Source: Dermatemys mawii
Lineage: Eukaryota > Chordata > Testudines > Dermatemydidae
Length of the DNA stretch: 64,000 nt
Assembly: GCA_007922305.1 (NCBI GenBank)
Contig: ML677335.1
Coordinates: 19,006,246-19,070,245, forward strand
Direction of reading: 5' to 3'
Shown: piece after piece, positions 23,593 to 35,942 of the stretch
Layout: each line of letters starts with the position of its first letter
Numbering within the stretch: position 1 is the stretch's first letter
The notes under the pieces: generated by a model
What the model was told of the DNA's origin: nothing
Seen by the model: only the letters and a program-made list of their open reading frames with translations
Databases searched by the model: none
Position numbers and translations under genes: made by a program

Positions 23593-26539
23593 ATATATAA
23601 TCAGGGAACAGAAATGTATCTTGTAATCTCTGTCACCAATCCAAACTGCAACTTTCACATACGAAATATTTCACTATATTCATGAGCCATTCATTAAAAG
23701 ACCAAGAATTAGTCACAGAAACTATTCACAGCTACGTTTAAAAATTGTTGTTTGTAGGCAGTTTGTCAGCAGAAAAATGATGAAATTTGTTGAACTATAT
23801 ATAATGAATTTATCACCCATCTCTAAAAGATAAATTCTACCTGTATGCACACCTATTCTCCTCTAAAATGACCCTTCGCATGTATTTCAGTAGTAGTACC
23901 GTGATTTATAGTGATACAATACACTTTTAAAAGTTCTAATAAACTTAGATCATATTTTTCCTTTTTGAATTTTCTGTTCATTTTATGAAATATCTTAATT
24001 TGGAGAAGAATCCTGCTGGCCTTGTGACTAGAGACATTCATTTGTGGCATTGTATGAAATTGCTGGGCTTGATTCAAAAAGATAATAAAGATTTTGGCAT
24101 TCAGATTAGTTTGTCCCTACGTGCAGGTTAACAGGTGTCTGCTTAAGTATGTGCTGGCAGAAAGGATTTGCTACTATGTCTGTTGACAGCAGCCACATTG
24201 CACCAGAGCTGTAAGAGAGTACCAGTGATGAGAATACTGCCTTCTTGCATTAACTATATGCTTCTTTGTGGCTCAGCAATATACTCTGCTTACAGTTCCC
24301 AGTGATACACAGTAGATATCCCCACAGCAGCTGTGACCTTTTCCAAGCCTAGAAGTTTTAAGTTCCAGAGCTAGTCCAGAGGATAAGATTCAGGAGCTGA
24401 GCAGAAAGAAACAGCAGTTTTCATAAAGGCAAATAGTGGATGCAAATACTACCTATGGATTATTCAGACAGTAAAAGTGACTCTTCCGATGAAGAGTGCT
24501 GTTTCTCGGGAAGTAGTGAGGATGAGTCCAATGAGGAAGTTGAGAAAATATCAGAGTCAGTGTTCAGAAAACAATACTTAAAAATCATTTCATGTTGGAT
24601 TGTTTGCTTGTTCTGCACTGTGGCTAGTGGCTACCTTTAAATGGCACACTTTTAAAAACTTTTGACTGAAAACTTGTTTTATTTTAACATAAGTCTAAAG
24701 TTTTATTAATAATCAGTTGCATGTTTGTAGCTGTGAATCCATTTTTATAACTTTAACATTAACTAGTATAATAGTAAGAGAATGGGTATTAATGTGTACA
24801 TATGTTGTAGAACAATATATGTACTGTATTTTAAAGTTGATATGCATATTATACTCGTATTAATGTTTCTGCACTGCTAATAATACAAATACAGTCTCTT
24901 TCTTCTGCTTTTGAAAGTTTGAATAGGTATTTAATCTTAACTAGAACAGGATTGCCGAACTGCAGTTAAATAAACTCCGTAATGTGGCAGTTGGTCAGAT
25001 ATATGATATCCTTTTAAAAATGATTAAGCACAAAACTTATAGTATAGTCATGCAAAGGTTCTTACAATATGCTGAAATAGCAAGGAAATTCTGAGCTTTC
25101 CTGTCTCTGTTCAGTTCCAATAAATCTGTTCGCTCAAGGCAGTACATACTGTATAGCATATAAGCTAACAGTGTCAGCGAGAAAAGGGTATATGTGCTAC
25201 AGTAAGGAAACATAACATTATGAAGCTAGTGGTACTGCAGCAACAATAATTTCCTTCCTGTTGTGGGGTGATCAGTTTTTAACATAATAGTAATGGCATG
25301 ATTTATTTTTTAAAAAACAGTTGTGCCATAGTAGCATATAGACAACTGAATGGATATTGTTTCATTTTTACCTAATAATGGCACTTCATCAGTAGAAGCA
25401 GGGTGTTATAGAGGCAGTTTTCTCAGTTTCTTTGGGAAGGAAGCACCTGCTTTTCTTCTGCAGCATCCCCTTTGACTGAACAATGTCTCCGTAGAATCAG
25501 GGTAATAGTTATTCCATCATGAAGTCCCATATAATGAAAATGTTATGGCATCATTATATGGCCTGGAGACTTGCACTAAAGTAATTTCCCCAGTGTTATC
25601 TAATGCTGTAGCTTCATACTATGGCAATGATACAAGAATCTCTAATTACATGAATTTTAATTGTTTGGCTTTTAAATTTAACATAAAATCAGCTTTGTAA
25701 TTAGGTCCTCATAAACTAATGTTAATATTGTTTTGCTTTCCTAATTGTATATCATAGCAGTATTACAAAGAGACCAGCATAAATTTCATTGCTCCTGCTA
25801 CAATATGAACTCACCATGTAAATGTATTTCATGTGTGGTTATTTTTAATTGACAAGAAATGTATCTCCTTCCCCCATACACTGAGTTTTTACAAATGTAC
25901 GAAGATCATGTTCCTGCCTGATTCACCACTACTTTGTCATCTTTTATGCATATGTGAAGAGTGTGCTTAAAAAAAAAAGACTCTGATGAGTACTAGTCAT
26001 AGACTTTTACACCCACTTTTCACAGGTTAGAAAGACTAACCAGGGTGCACAGCAACAGAGACATCCAGCTCAATTGTCACTGAATTTTCATCTGTAAAAA
26101 TAATGACTTACTCACTTAAAAACTGAAACCATAACCATCTGTTTTGTTACCACTGTATAATTTGTAAATTTCAATACATATAAATTATTTTCATGAAGAA
26201 AAGAATTGTACCTAGGGTGACCTTTATTCTAAGCTTTAGTCAGGACTAATGAGCAGCTAAGGACTCAAGTCATGAACCTGTTTGACTGAAATCACATTAT
26301 GATCTGTAGCCATGTATTGCAGTATAATAGACAACATGAATGAACCCTTTGTATTTCCTGTAGATTCATAAAGTAAACTAAATGTGTTTCTAGATGCATG
26401 TATGGCTTGAAATGACACGTTTTAGTTCCTGAAGAGGGATTTAAAAATGAGAGTGGGATTTGAAAAACACTCAGGAATGTCCTGCTTCCAGTAACATCTA
26501 TAGTAAAACTCCCATTAATACCAATGGGACCAGAGTTAG
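23593..26539. other. Non-coding; acidic mini-ORF near 24.44 kb
   Basis: AT-rich intron-like sequence. The frame at 24440-24640 encodes a short acidic, serine-rich stretch (DSKSDSSDEE...) followed by hydrophobic residues. It resembles the acidic N-terminus of some transposases only in composition, with no further support. No exon seen. Confidence 0.45.
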
Positions 26540-27001
26540 GCCAATGCCAGAGGTGAAAGTAAAATGCTGCTCCTACTGGTAGGAGGCCGCTCTGCTCTCC
26601 CTCCCACCCTCGGAAGAGGTGGGGCCTTGGATGGAAGGGGTGAGGCTGTGGCTGGGGGTCATCATCCCCCAGGTAGTCCATCTGTGTGCCATGTCCCACT
26701 CCATCTGGGGCTCCAGCTGCGATTTAAAGGGGCCTGGGACCGTTTTAAATTGTGACCCTGGAGCAGCTACTTCTTTCCCCCTGCCCCATCTCCGTCGGCT
26801 GGTAGATACCCAGCAGGGCCGCTGATCAACGGCGCAAAAGGGGCAATGTCATTAAAGTGCAGTGGCAGCACTTTAAGCAGAGTTCTTAAAGCACTGCCAT
26901 GGCAGGGCTTTAAAGTCAGCGGTACAGGCTGGTACCAGCGGCTACCTTTACCAGTATGCCGTACTAGCCTGTACCCTCTTACTTTCAACCCTGGCCAATG
27001 C
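26540..27001. mobile_element. hAT-type MITE with perfect 8-bp target duplication
   Basis: The element at 26548-26993 (446 bp) has inverted ends CAGAGGTGAAAGTAA and (reverse complement of the right end) CAGGGTTGAAAGTAA. It is flanked by exact 8-bp repeats GCCAATGC (26540-26547 and 26994-27001). The CAG-starting inverted repeat and 8-bp duplication are the hAT signature. The interior is GC-rich compared with its surroundings and has no transposase, so it is non-autonomous. Open frames inside (26564-26825, 26767-26988) are shadows of this composition. Confidence 0.85.
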
Positions 27002-27835
27002 TGAGGGCTTTTGAAAACCTCACACTAATTGAACCTCCCACAAGGCGCCGTTCCTTCTCAAGCCCTGTAATGTGGAGAGTTCACACCGAAGCATGCCTTG
27101 GATGTGATATAGCCTGCTGTATTTTGCACCCATCCCAAGGAGCAGCATTGAGTGGATGGGAGTGGGTGCATCCAGGGTGCACTAAAGAAATAATCCCTGG
27201 ACTATTCAATTCACTCAAGTGCCTGGCCTGTGATTGTCCCTAGCCCTTGTACAGAACACCCAAGAGACTGAAAACTTTGGGAATCCTTCTCTCCCTACCT
27301 TCCCCAATATGCACAAAACAGTGACAACTTAGCTCTAAAATTCATTACTAATTAAGAATGATTCAGTTATATTTCTGTAATGGGATACTGTAAGGTGAAG
27401 TAAGGAGCAGATGAAATGTAGTTTATTGGGGGGAAGACATGACTCATAGCCCTGAATATATGTATTGTAAAAAATCTACGTGAATGTCTGTCTAATTTTC
27501 TGACAACTATGATTGGTATTGGCTTGTATAAATAGTATATGGTAAAGAACAAACAACTCAGTAGGAAAGTGAAAAACATGGCACATACCTAACTGAATAT
27601 CTGATGTTATCTACAAAGGGAGATTACATTTCTGTTATTTCATTTCTTTGAAATATTTTTTTAAACGTGAAGATGCTAAAAATGTGTGAATTATGGACAC
27701 TTTTCAGTGATAAATTAAATGTAAAACGGTGTAACATACAAATCTCTTTCATGAGACAATTTAATAATTACTCTAAAGTATAAAGATTGTTAACAGAAAG
27801 TTATATCTTACTTATGAGATGTGTGTTTCTTTCAG
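27002..27835. other. Intron sequence upstream of the first exon
   Basis: No repeat recognised. It ends in the acceptor 'tgtgtttctttcag' directly before the exon. Inferred to be the end of a PRKG1 intron at least 27.8 kb long, because no preceding PRKG1 exon was recognised in the window. Confidence 0.6.
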
Positions 27836-27901
27836 GGAGGATGTCAGAACAGCCAATGTCATTGCTGCTGAAGCAGTAACTTGTCTTGTCATAGACCGAG
27901 A
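27836..27901 (+). CDS. PRKG1: PRKG1 internal exon (end of cyclic-nucleotide-binding domain B)
   Basis: A 66-bp exon bounded by 'tttctttcag' and 'gtaagtatg'. Its first base completes a codon from the previous exon; then 21 codons read E-D-V-R-T-A-N-V-I-A-A-E-A-V-T-C-L-V-I-D-R, and the last two bases 'ga' start an aspartate codon finished by the next exon. I recognise this as cGMP-dependent protein kinase 1, the last beta strands and C-helix start of the second cGMP-binding domain (roughly residues 300-322 of the alpha isoform, from memory). PRKG1 is a cytosolic serine/threonine kinase activated by cGMP in the nitric oxide pathway. The exon is intact and in phase with the exon at 31673. Confidence 0.93.
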
Positions 27902-28137
27902 GTAAGTATGTTGGTTTTTTATCATTCAGTACTGAATATCTCCAGCTGATACTCCTTACAGTTCTTAACTAGTGACTTTGATCATTAAGCAGGGAGATGT
28001 TGTTGAACTTTCATTTTTAAAACTTTGATTAATGACTTTGCATGATACATTTATAAAATATTATATATGATTAAACTGCAAATGAATAATGCTTTTAAAA
28101 AAGCCCATCCTGCATACAGTTTAATTTATGATCAATT
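27902..28137 (+). other. Intron start after first PRKG1 exon
   Basis: Begins with the donor 'gtaagtatg'. The intron spans 27902-31672 (3,771 bp) and contains the Penelope composite at 28138-28843 and a small ancient repeat near 30.9 kb. Confidence 0.7.
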
Positions 28138-28843
28138 AAAAAGGCACCGAATTAGAGGGGTAGCCGTGTTAGTCTGGAATTGCAGAAGTGACAGAGAGTC
28201 CTGTGGCACCTTAAAGACTAACTAAAGTATTAGAGCATAAGCTTTTGTGAGCTAATACCCACTTCGTCGGATGTATGCAGTGGAAGTATCCAGGGGCAGG
28301 AATAAATAAGAGGCAAGGGCCAGGTTAGACAGTCCCTATGAAAAAGGATAAATGGACACAAATCAGATATCAGGAATGGCAATATACAAAAACCTGTAGA
28401 AGAACACTTCAACCTCACTGGACACACCATAAAAGATTTAAAGGTCAGCATTTTGCAGCAAAAAACCTTCAAGACCAGACTGCAAAGAAAAACTGCAGAG
28501 CTGCAATTCATTTGCAATTTGATACCATCAATCAAGGATTGAACAAAGATTATGAGTGGCTAGCTAACTACAAAAGCAGCTTCTCTTCTCTCAGTGTTCA
28601 CACCTCTAGAATAGCTGCTAGAAGAGGACCACATCTTCCCTGATTAGAGATAACAAGCTGGTTCAGCCTGATTGGACTATCTTGTTATCTCTAACCTGGC
28701 CCTTGCCTTTTATTTATTCCTGCCCCTGGATACTTCCACTGCATGGATCCGACGAAGTGGGTATTAGCCCATGAAAGCTCATGCTCTAATACTTTAGTGA
28801 GTCTTTAAGGTGCCACAGGACTCTTTGTCACTAAGAAGGCACC
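28138..28843 (+). mobile_element. Penelope-like element, 5'-inverted, with GIY-YIG remnant
   Basis: Two copies of the Penelope 3' terminus face each other: reverse at about 28150-28310 and forward at about 28690-28835. Between them, from 28396, the + strand reads 'VEEHFNLTGHTIKDLKVSIL' and, after a 1-bp loss near 28515, 'LNKDYEWLANYKSSF'. These match the end of the GIY-YIG-type endonuclease of Penelope-like retroelements (H-F-x-x-x-G-H-x-x-x-D-L-x-V, then GLN). Flanks 28138-28148 and 28833-28843 are an 11-bp direct repeat with one mismatch (core AAGGCACC). The reverse transcriptase is missing, so it is inactive. Confidence 0.78.
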
Positions 28844-30879
28844 AGGGTTCTAGCCAATATACACAAATGGTGGACATTAGGACTGTCAGCTAAGTATCTT
28901 TCTTAACACATTCAGAAGCAAAGTATATGTTACATAAAATAGATTGTATACATCATCATTCCCTGTGGATAAGGAGAAATTACTTAGCCCAATCATTTTA
29001 GCAAATATTCATTAATAAAACTATGGAACAATTATCACATTATATCTGAACAATTCTGTACAGATATTTTGTATGTCTTGCAGCTTAATCATAAGTACAA
29101 TTAATAAACATAGTAATTCAAAAATTAATCCTAATTGATTATATTACCAGTTGGTCATTTTCCAGTCTAATATGTTTTCATTTCACCAATAAAAATGTTC
29201 CTGAATTAATAAGAAATCAACAATTTTAAATTTAAACTTCTAAAACAGTAGTTAATCCACAGTGTATACTGGGGATTCCTAGCAATGTTCTGCAATTAAG
29301 AGAAGAGTAGTTGCGTAATGCTATTTATAGCTCAAGGCAAGCATAACTGTTCTGTGGCCCTGGAGAGTCTGATTGTGTTGTCAGTATAGCTGTAATCAGC
29401 TTTAATTGATTATTTTATATATGCAATGGTAAGTGGAAAAGCTTATTTTAGTACAGTGAAAAATCTATTTTGATGTGTATAAAGTACATATTTAAAGCCT
29501 TGGTTAATTTTTTATATTAATACCTAGAGGATTTTGTCTCATCTTATGTATTATTCAAGAAGCACTTTAATTTTAGAAGACACATCATATATTTCTTTTT
29601 TCCTGGATTATAGTTTTCTCTATTATATTGTTATAATATTTATATTATTACCTCTGCTTGCAGTCACCAGTGTCATTCTAAGTTTGCATTTTTCTAATTT
29701 CAGTCATTTTTGAGTTCTCCACATGCAGAATTTCTGATTGGAGAATACAGGGGTTGCCATTTAAAAAGTCAACATTTACTATCAACTACTATACTGTGGT
29801 GTATATGGTAACCCTGAATTTATCTGTACCTATAGAACAAGAAATTATTTGGATATTTCAGATGCTACAGTCTTATAATTGTTGATAAATACTGTGCAAT
29901 TACTGAATTTACATTCAAGTAACTGAACTCAGGCAACAGTTTTGTTAGGACTTTCCAAGAATATTTGCCTTTGGGCTGAATTAAACACTGAAACATTAAG
30001 CCTGAAAGGAATTTGTTTGACAATGTGAGCAACAGGAAGGGAGGTGTCAATGGAAATTAGGACTCTTCTTCACCCAGAGTGGCTGATACTGTGCCCTTCA
30101 TTATGGACAGAACTGGCAGTGATGCCTAGAATTAAGTTGTCTGACAATTTTCATTAGAAGACCCTCTTTTCATAGCTTATTACTCTGCTAAACTTTAACC
30201 GTTTGAGCTGAAAGTTTTCATGCATGTGTCTGCCTCAAACTGAATTGGAATGGAAAGTTCCAGCAACAATAATTACCCATCTCCAGAAACAATTAATAGA
30301 AAAATATATTGTTTTGGCAATGTTGAATTCTTATGTCATATTTATTGAGAAGCTCTAGCTCTCCCTTCCTTTGGAACAGGGACTGGAAATTTGGCAGGGG
30401 GGTTACATTGTAATCAGAAAAATGTCTTTTGGCATCCTTGTAAAAATCCACATAGATTTGGCCAAATTATAGGCCTCTGAAGTTTCTGCTTGCACTGAGC
30501 ATGCTCCAGTCCTGGGTTGCGGGGACTGAACACAACTTTCCCTGCAACTTCTCCTCTTGACTGCCAGAACACAGAACAATCTTGATCAGTCAAAAAAAAA
30601 AATAAAAATAAAAAGAGTTCAAGGTGAAATTCACCAGTTCCATTTATCTGAACTACTATGAATATGAAATCTCACAATATGAATAGATGTTTCTGGCCCC
30701 TTTCTGAAACATGTCAGTGTCCTCTCTGTTTCTCTTGAAATAGAGAATAAAATGGTATAGGTGTGCTAAAACAACTCTGAATATTTACAGAAGACAGCAA
30801 AACTCAAACTATCAGACACTTTGATAAATCTGTAATCTCTTATCATGTATAGATGTTTATATCTCATCCATCGTCACAG
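28844..30879 (+). other. PRKG1 intron, nothing recognised
   Basis: AT-rich, no exon or named repeat. An A-rich run with interspersed T lies near 30591-30615. Confidence 0.5.
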
Positions 30880-30962
30880 AATCCAAGAGAGGAATCCTGG
30901 CCTCACCAAAGTAAATGGAAAATTTTTCATCGACTTCAATGGAGCCAGGATTTCACCCTAAG
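30880..30962. repeat. Short ancient dispersed repeat
   Basis: The sequence 'ggaatcctggcctcaccaaa', 'catcgacttcaatggagcc' and 'aggatttcaccctaa' is a small imperfect palindrome around 'cattgacttcaatgg'. The same core recurs at other places in the window. I recognise it as a frequent old amniote repeat but cannot name the family. Confidence 0.5.
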
Positions 30963-32769
<1,807 letters not shown>

Positions 32770-33078
32770 TTTGGCCCAGTGGTTCGAACACTCACCTGGG
32801 ATATGTGATACCCACGTTAATTTCCCCCTTCTTGGGAGAAGGGGAGTAAAAATTTGAACAGGAAAGTTCAACCTCTCAGGAGAATGCTTTGACTACTGAA
32901 CTATAATATATTCTGATCTGGGGGCTCCTACAGCCTGTTGAAGCACTCTGGTTAAATCATTAAATAGTGACTGAGGAGAGAGTGTTGGAATGACTCTGTA
33001 GTTCACTTGTTAGGACACCCACCAAATTTCACACATCCCAGGTGAGCACTCTAATCACTAGTTTAACCACCATCACCT
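32770..33078 (+). mobile_element. tRNA-derived SINE-like repeat
   Basis: Two passes of a 'cccagtggttcgaacactca', 'cctgggatatgtgatacccac', 'gttaatttcccc' pattern occur, then a reverse-looking half ('acacatcccaggtgagcact', 'ctaatcactagtttaacca'). The arrangement 'gtggttcgaacac...' and 'gttaatttccc' resembles degenerate tRNA A and B boxes. I recall similar repeats in reptile genomes but cannot name the family. No functional tRNA can be folded from it. Confidence 0.45.
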
Positions 33079-35719
33079 CCTACTCCTCTTCTGGACAGCC
33101 TTTGAATGGGGCCCAATCCAGTTAACCAGTGTGCCCTAACCAGATCCAGTCCCTGGAGCAAGTTAGATGAATGAACAACTTTCTTCCCTGGTTCATGAAT
33201 CATTCTAGGGCTTAGCAGCAGAGGGGCGTCCACATGCCTAGAATTAGGCAGCAATGCATATGCCCAGAGGAAAAAACTTAAGCACCAAATGAGTTTAGGC
33301 ACTTACTGGGTTCAGCAGGAGTTGTGTGACTTACAGTAGGGGACTTAGGCACCTAATTCGCTTTGTGGATTTCACCTTAAACCATTAGCTGGTAAGCCTG
33401 GAATATCCTTCTTAACACTTCAGAGTAAATGAATAAAATCAAGATTTGCTCAGATAAAGGTTAATATTGACTTTAAACACAAGTGGCTCTAAGTGAAGAA
33501 TAATTTAAAGAGAAACTGAAGCTATTGGATAAAAATCTAATGATTTCTCTTTTGCAGATCTTTTTAAAATTACCACGTTAAGGAAGGGAAATGATTAGAT
33601 ATTAGGGTTCCCCTCAGAATCAAACAGTTGAAAAGTGATTATCGTAGCCTTTCAGTTCTGTTGGCCTAAATTAAAGATTACTACTAAAGTATACATTTTG
33701 GTTTCACATTAGTCTTTGAGGGCTTAAGGGAATCTGTATGAAGAATGTAGTTTTATTGTGGAGAGAAATGGAAAGGAATTAAATATTATTAGTTTTATAA
33801 GAATTTAAACTCAAAATTCTTCTATCATATAATAAGTCTGTATCCCATTTTCAGTGTCTTGCATTAATTTTGGTAATGCTGGAGTGTACTGATAGAATAG
33901 AGACATTTTCTGTTTATCATTCCGAACACCCTTTTTAACCTATTGCGAATGATGACCTCTCTACCAAGTTACTTTTCTCCTCATTGTGCAGAATTGTAAC
34001 TCCTTAACAAAATACATAGGACTTCATCCTGGATTCCTTAAATAAATAAAACTCTCATTGCTTTCAGTGGGAATTTGGGGGTACAGAAGAAGTGCTGAAT
34101 CAGACTTGAAGTGATGATCATGCAGCAGATAACTAGGCAGAGCTCCTAATTTTATTTTAATGGTTAGTAGCAACTTATACAAAGACCAATTGTATGAAGT
34201 TATGTGTAGTCCAGTAAACTAACCACAGGCAACTAAACGTTGCTTTGGGGAGAGAGAGAGAGTTACAGATATGCCATGTCAGTGCTACTTTTTAGATTTC
34301 CAGGGGGATAATGTGGGGAGAAAACTTGGTGGTAGGAGTGGGACTTTGCCAGGTAATATAATTGCATTATTGCAAACACAGCCTTTGTTGAGACCTTCAC
34401 TTTCTAATTCATTAGCACCTAGTGTAAGCTGAAAAAAGTAAAGCACTGTCATCGTCATTTCATAGAGAATACTCTCAGGTTTATGTCCTTTTAAGCCATG
34501 TTTTTGATATGCAGTATGTGCTCCTCAGATACTGAGGTGAGGAAGCTGGGTGGATGTGGTCTAAAAACCTAAACAGATTAATTTACATTGATATGAACAT
34601 CAACATAAATATCAAGCAAGAAAGTCTTTTCAATATCCATTGACCTCTTTTAAGGCCTTATGATCACTCGGCTCATTTAGCCCTAATTCTAGTAAAACTC
34701 CCGTTGACTTTAGTAGATACTTTGCTTGAGAAAGCACTGCAGAATTGGACCTCTTGTGGAGCAACCCTTTTTTTTTTTTTTTTTGAAGCTAGAATGTCAG
34801 TAGATAGCTTTAAATTCTGCTATACTTTTATCTTGTGCTTTTCCTTGTTTGTATTCTGGTGCCCAATATTTCACATAACGAGAAAGGTGAGGCAGAAGAT
34901 TCCCAGTGTTAGAGAGACCTTAATTAGGTGGACAGTTTCACAGTAAGAAGAGTGGACAAGCTGTTATGGCACCTTCTAGGTCCTTACCTACTGCTTTACA
35001 AGTCAGGGGTTAGCCCTTGCATACAATCCCAAGGTGCCAGAGTCAGCAGTCATGCCATTGCCCCCCACATAATGACATTTTGACTTTAAAAAAGCAGAAG
35101 TCATCAGTGCTCTCTACCTCTATAAAGGTTATAAAGGAAATGTTCTTTCAAAAGATATGGCCTTTATTAGTTAAATACCACATTTGGATTTGCTCGACTT
35201 CTTGAAAGCAATTGCCTGGAAAAGGCATGAATAGAACTGTAGAAATGAATGAAAAGCTATGACTAAAAGGAGAAATTTTGGAACCAGCTTCAACACTCAA
35301 CAGTTGTTATATCTATGTCAGAGAAGATAAAATTCTTCTTGAAGAAAATCTTCTTTATAGAAACTTTAACCTGGATTATTTTTCAAATGGCCCTTAATTA
35401 ATTTCAGCTAATTGCCCTTCAATGATTTATCTTTTCAGAATTTAAGATTGTGAAGTGAAAGAGCTTGACAGAGAAAGAAAGACACAATTGTGCTTTAGCA
35501 AAGGGCTGTGCTTTGCAATAACTGAAAATTGCATAATAGTATTTTGTCACTTAATAGTAGCAAGCATCACATTTTCCACTGTTTATGGTATATCATAAAC
35601 TATTCTTTAAATGAATAAGGTTTACTACACATCCTTACATCAGGTATCTCAAAGATGCTTCATTAAAAAGATCAGAAATTCAGCAAGACTCATTGTAAAC
35701 TATAAATAATAAGGATTTC
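33079..35719. other. Non-coding, nothing recognised
   Basis: Includes a poly-T run of about 17 near 34769-34785 and two more copies of the 'actcccattgacttcagtggg'-like motif (34051-34075 and 34694-34713). No exon seen. Confidence 0.5.
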
Positions 35720-35942
35720 ATTCTAAGAGATGACAAAGAGTCCTGTGGCACCTTAAAGACTAACTAAAGTATTGAATCATAAGCTTTCGTGGGCTAATAC
35801 TCACTTTGTTGGATGCGAAGTGGGTATTAGCCCATGAAAGCTTATGTTTCAATACTTTAGTTAGTCTTTAAGGTGCCACAGGACTCTTTGTCACTTCTGC
35901 AATTCCAGACTAACACGGCTACATCTCTGATTCTAAGAGATG
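35720..35942. mobile_element. Palindromic Penelope 3'-end insertion with 13-bp target duplication
   Basis: Exact 13-bp repeats ATTCTAAGAGATG flank the insert (35720-35732 and 35930-35942). The insert contains two copies of the Penelope 3' terminus head to head: the left arm from 35731 and the right arm to 35893 pair over about 75-80 bp each with few mismatches, around a centre near 35812. The right arm alone continues to the outer terminus ('cagactaacacggctac'). It was apparently formed by a single event, because one target duplication brackets both arms. Confidence 0.85.

Noticed and set aside
32770..33078. Possible tRNA gene
   Set aside because: Box A and B-like sequences are present but degenerate, repeated and partly reversed; no cloverleaf with a complete acceptor stem can be drawn, so it is better read as a SINE-like repeat.
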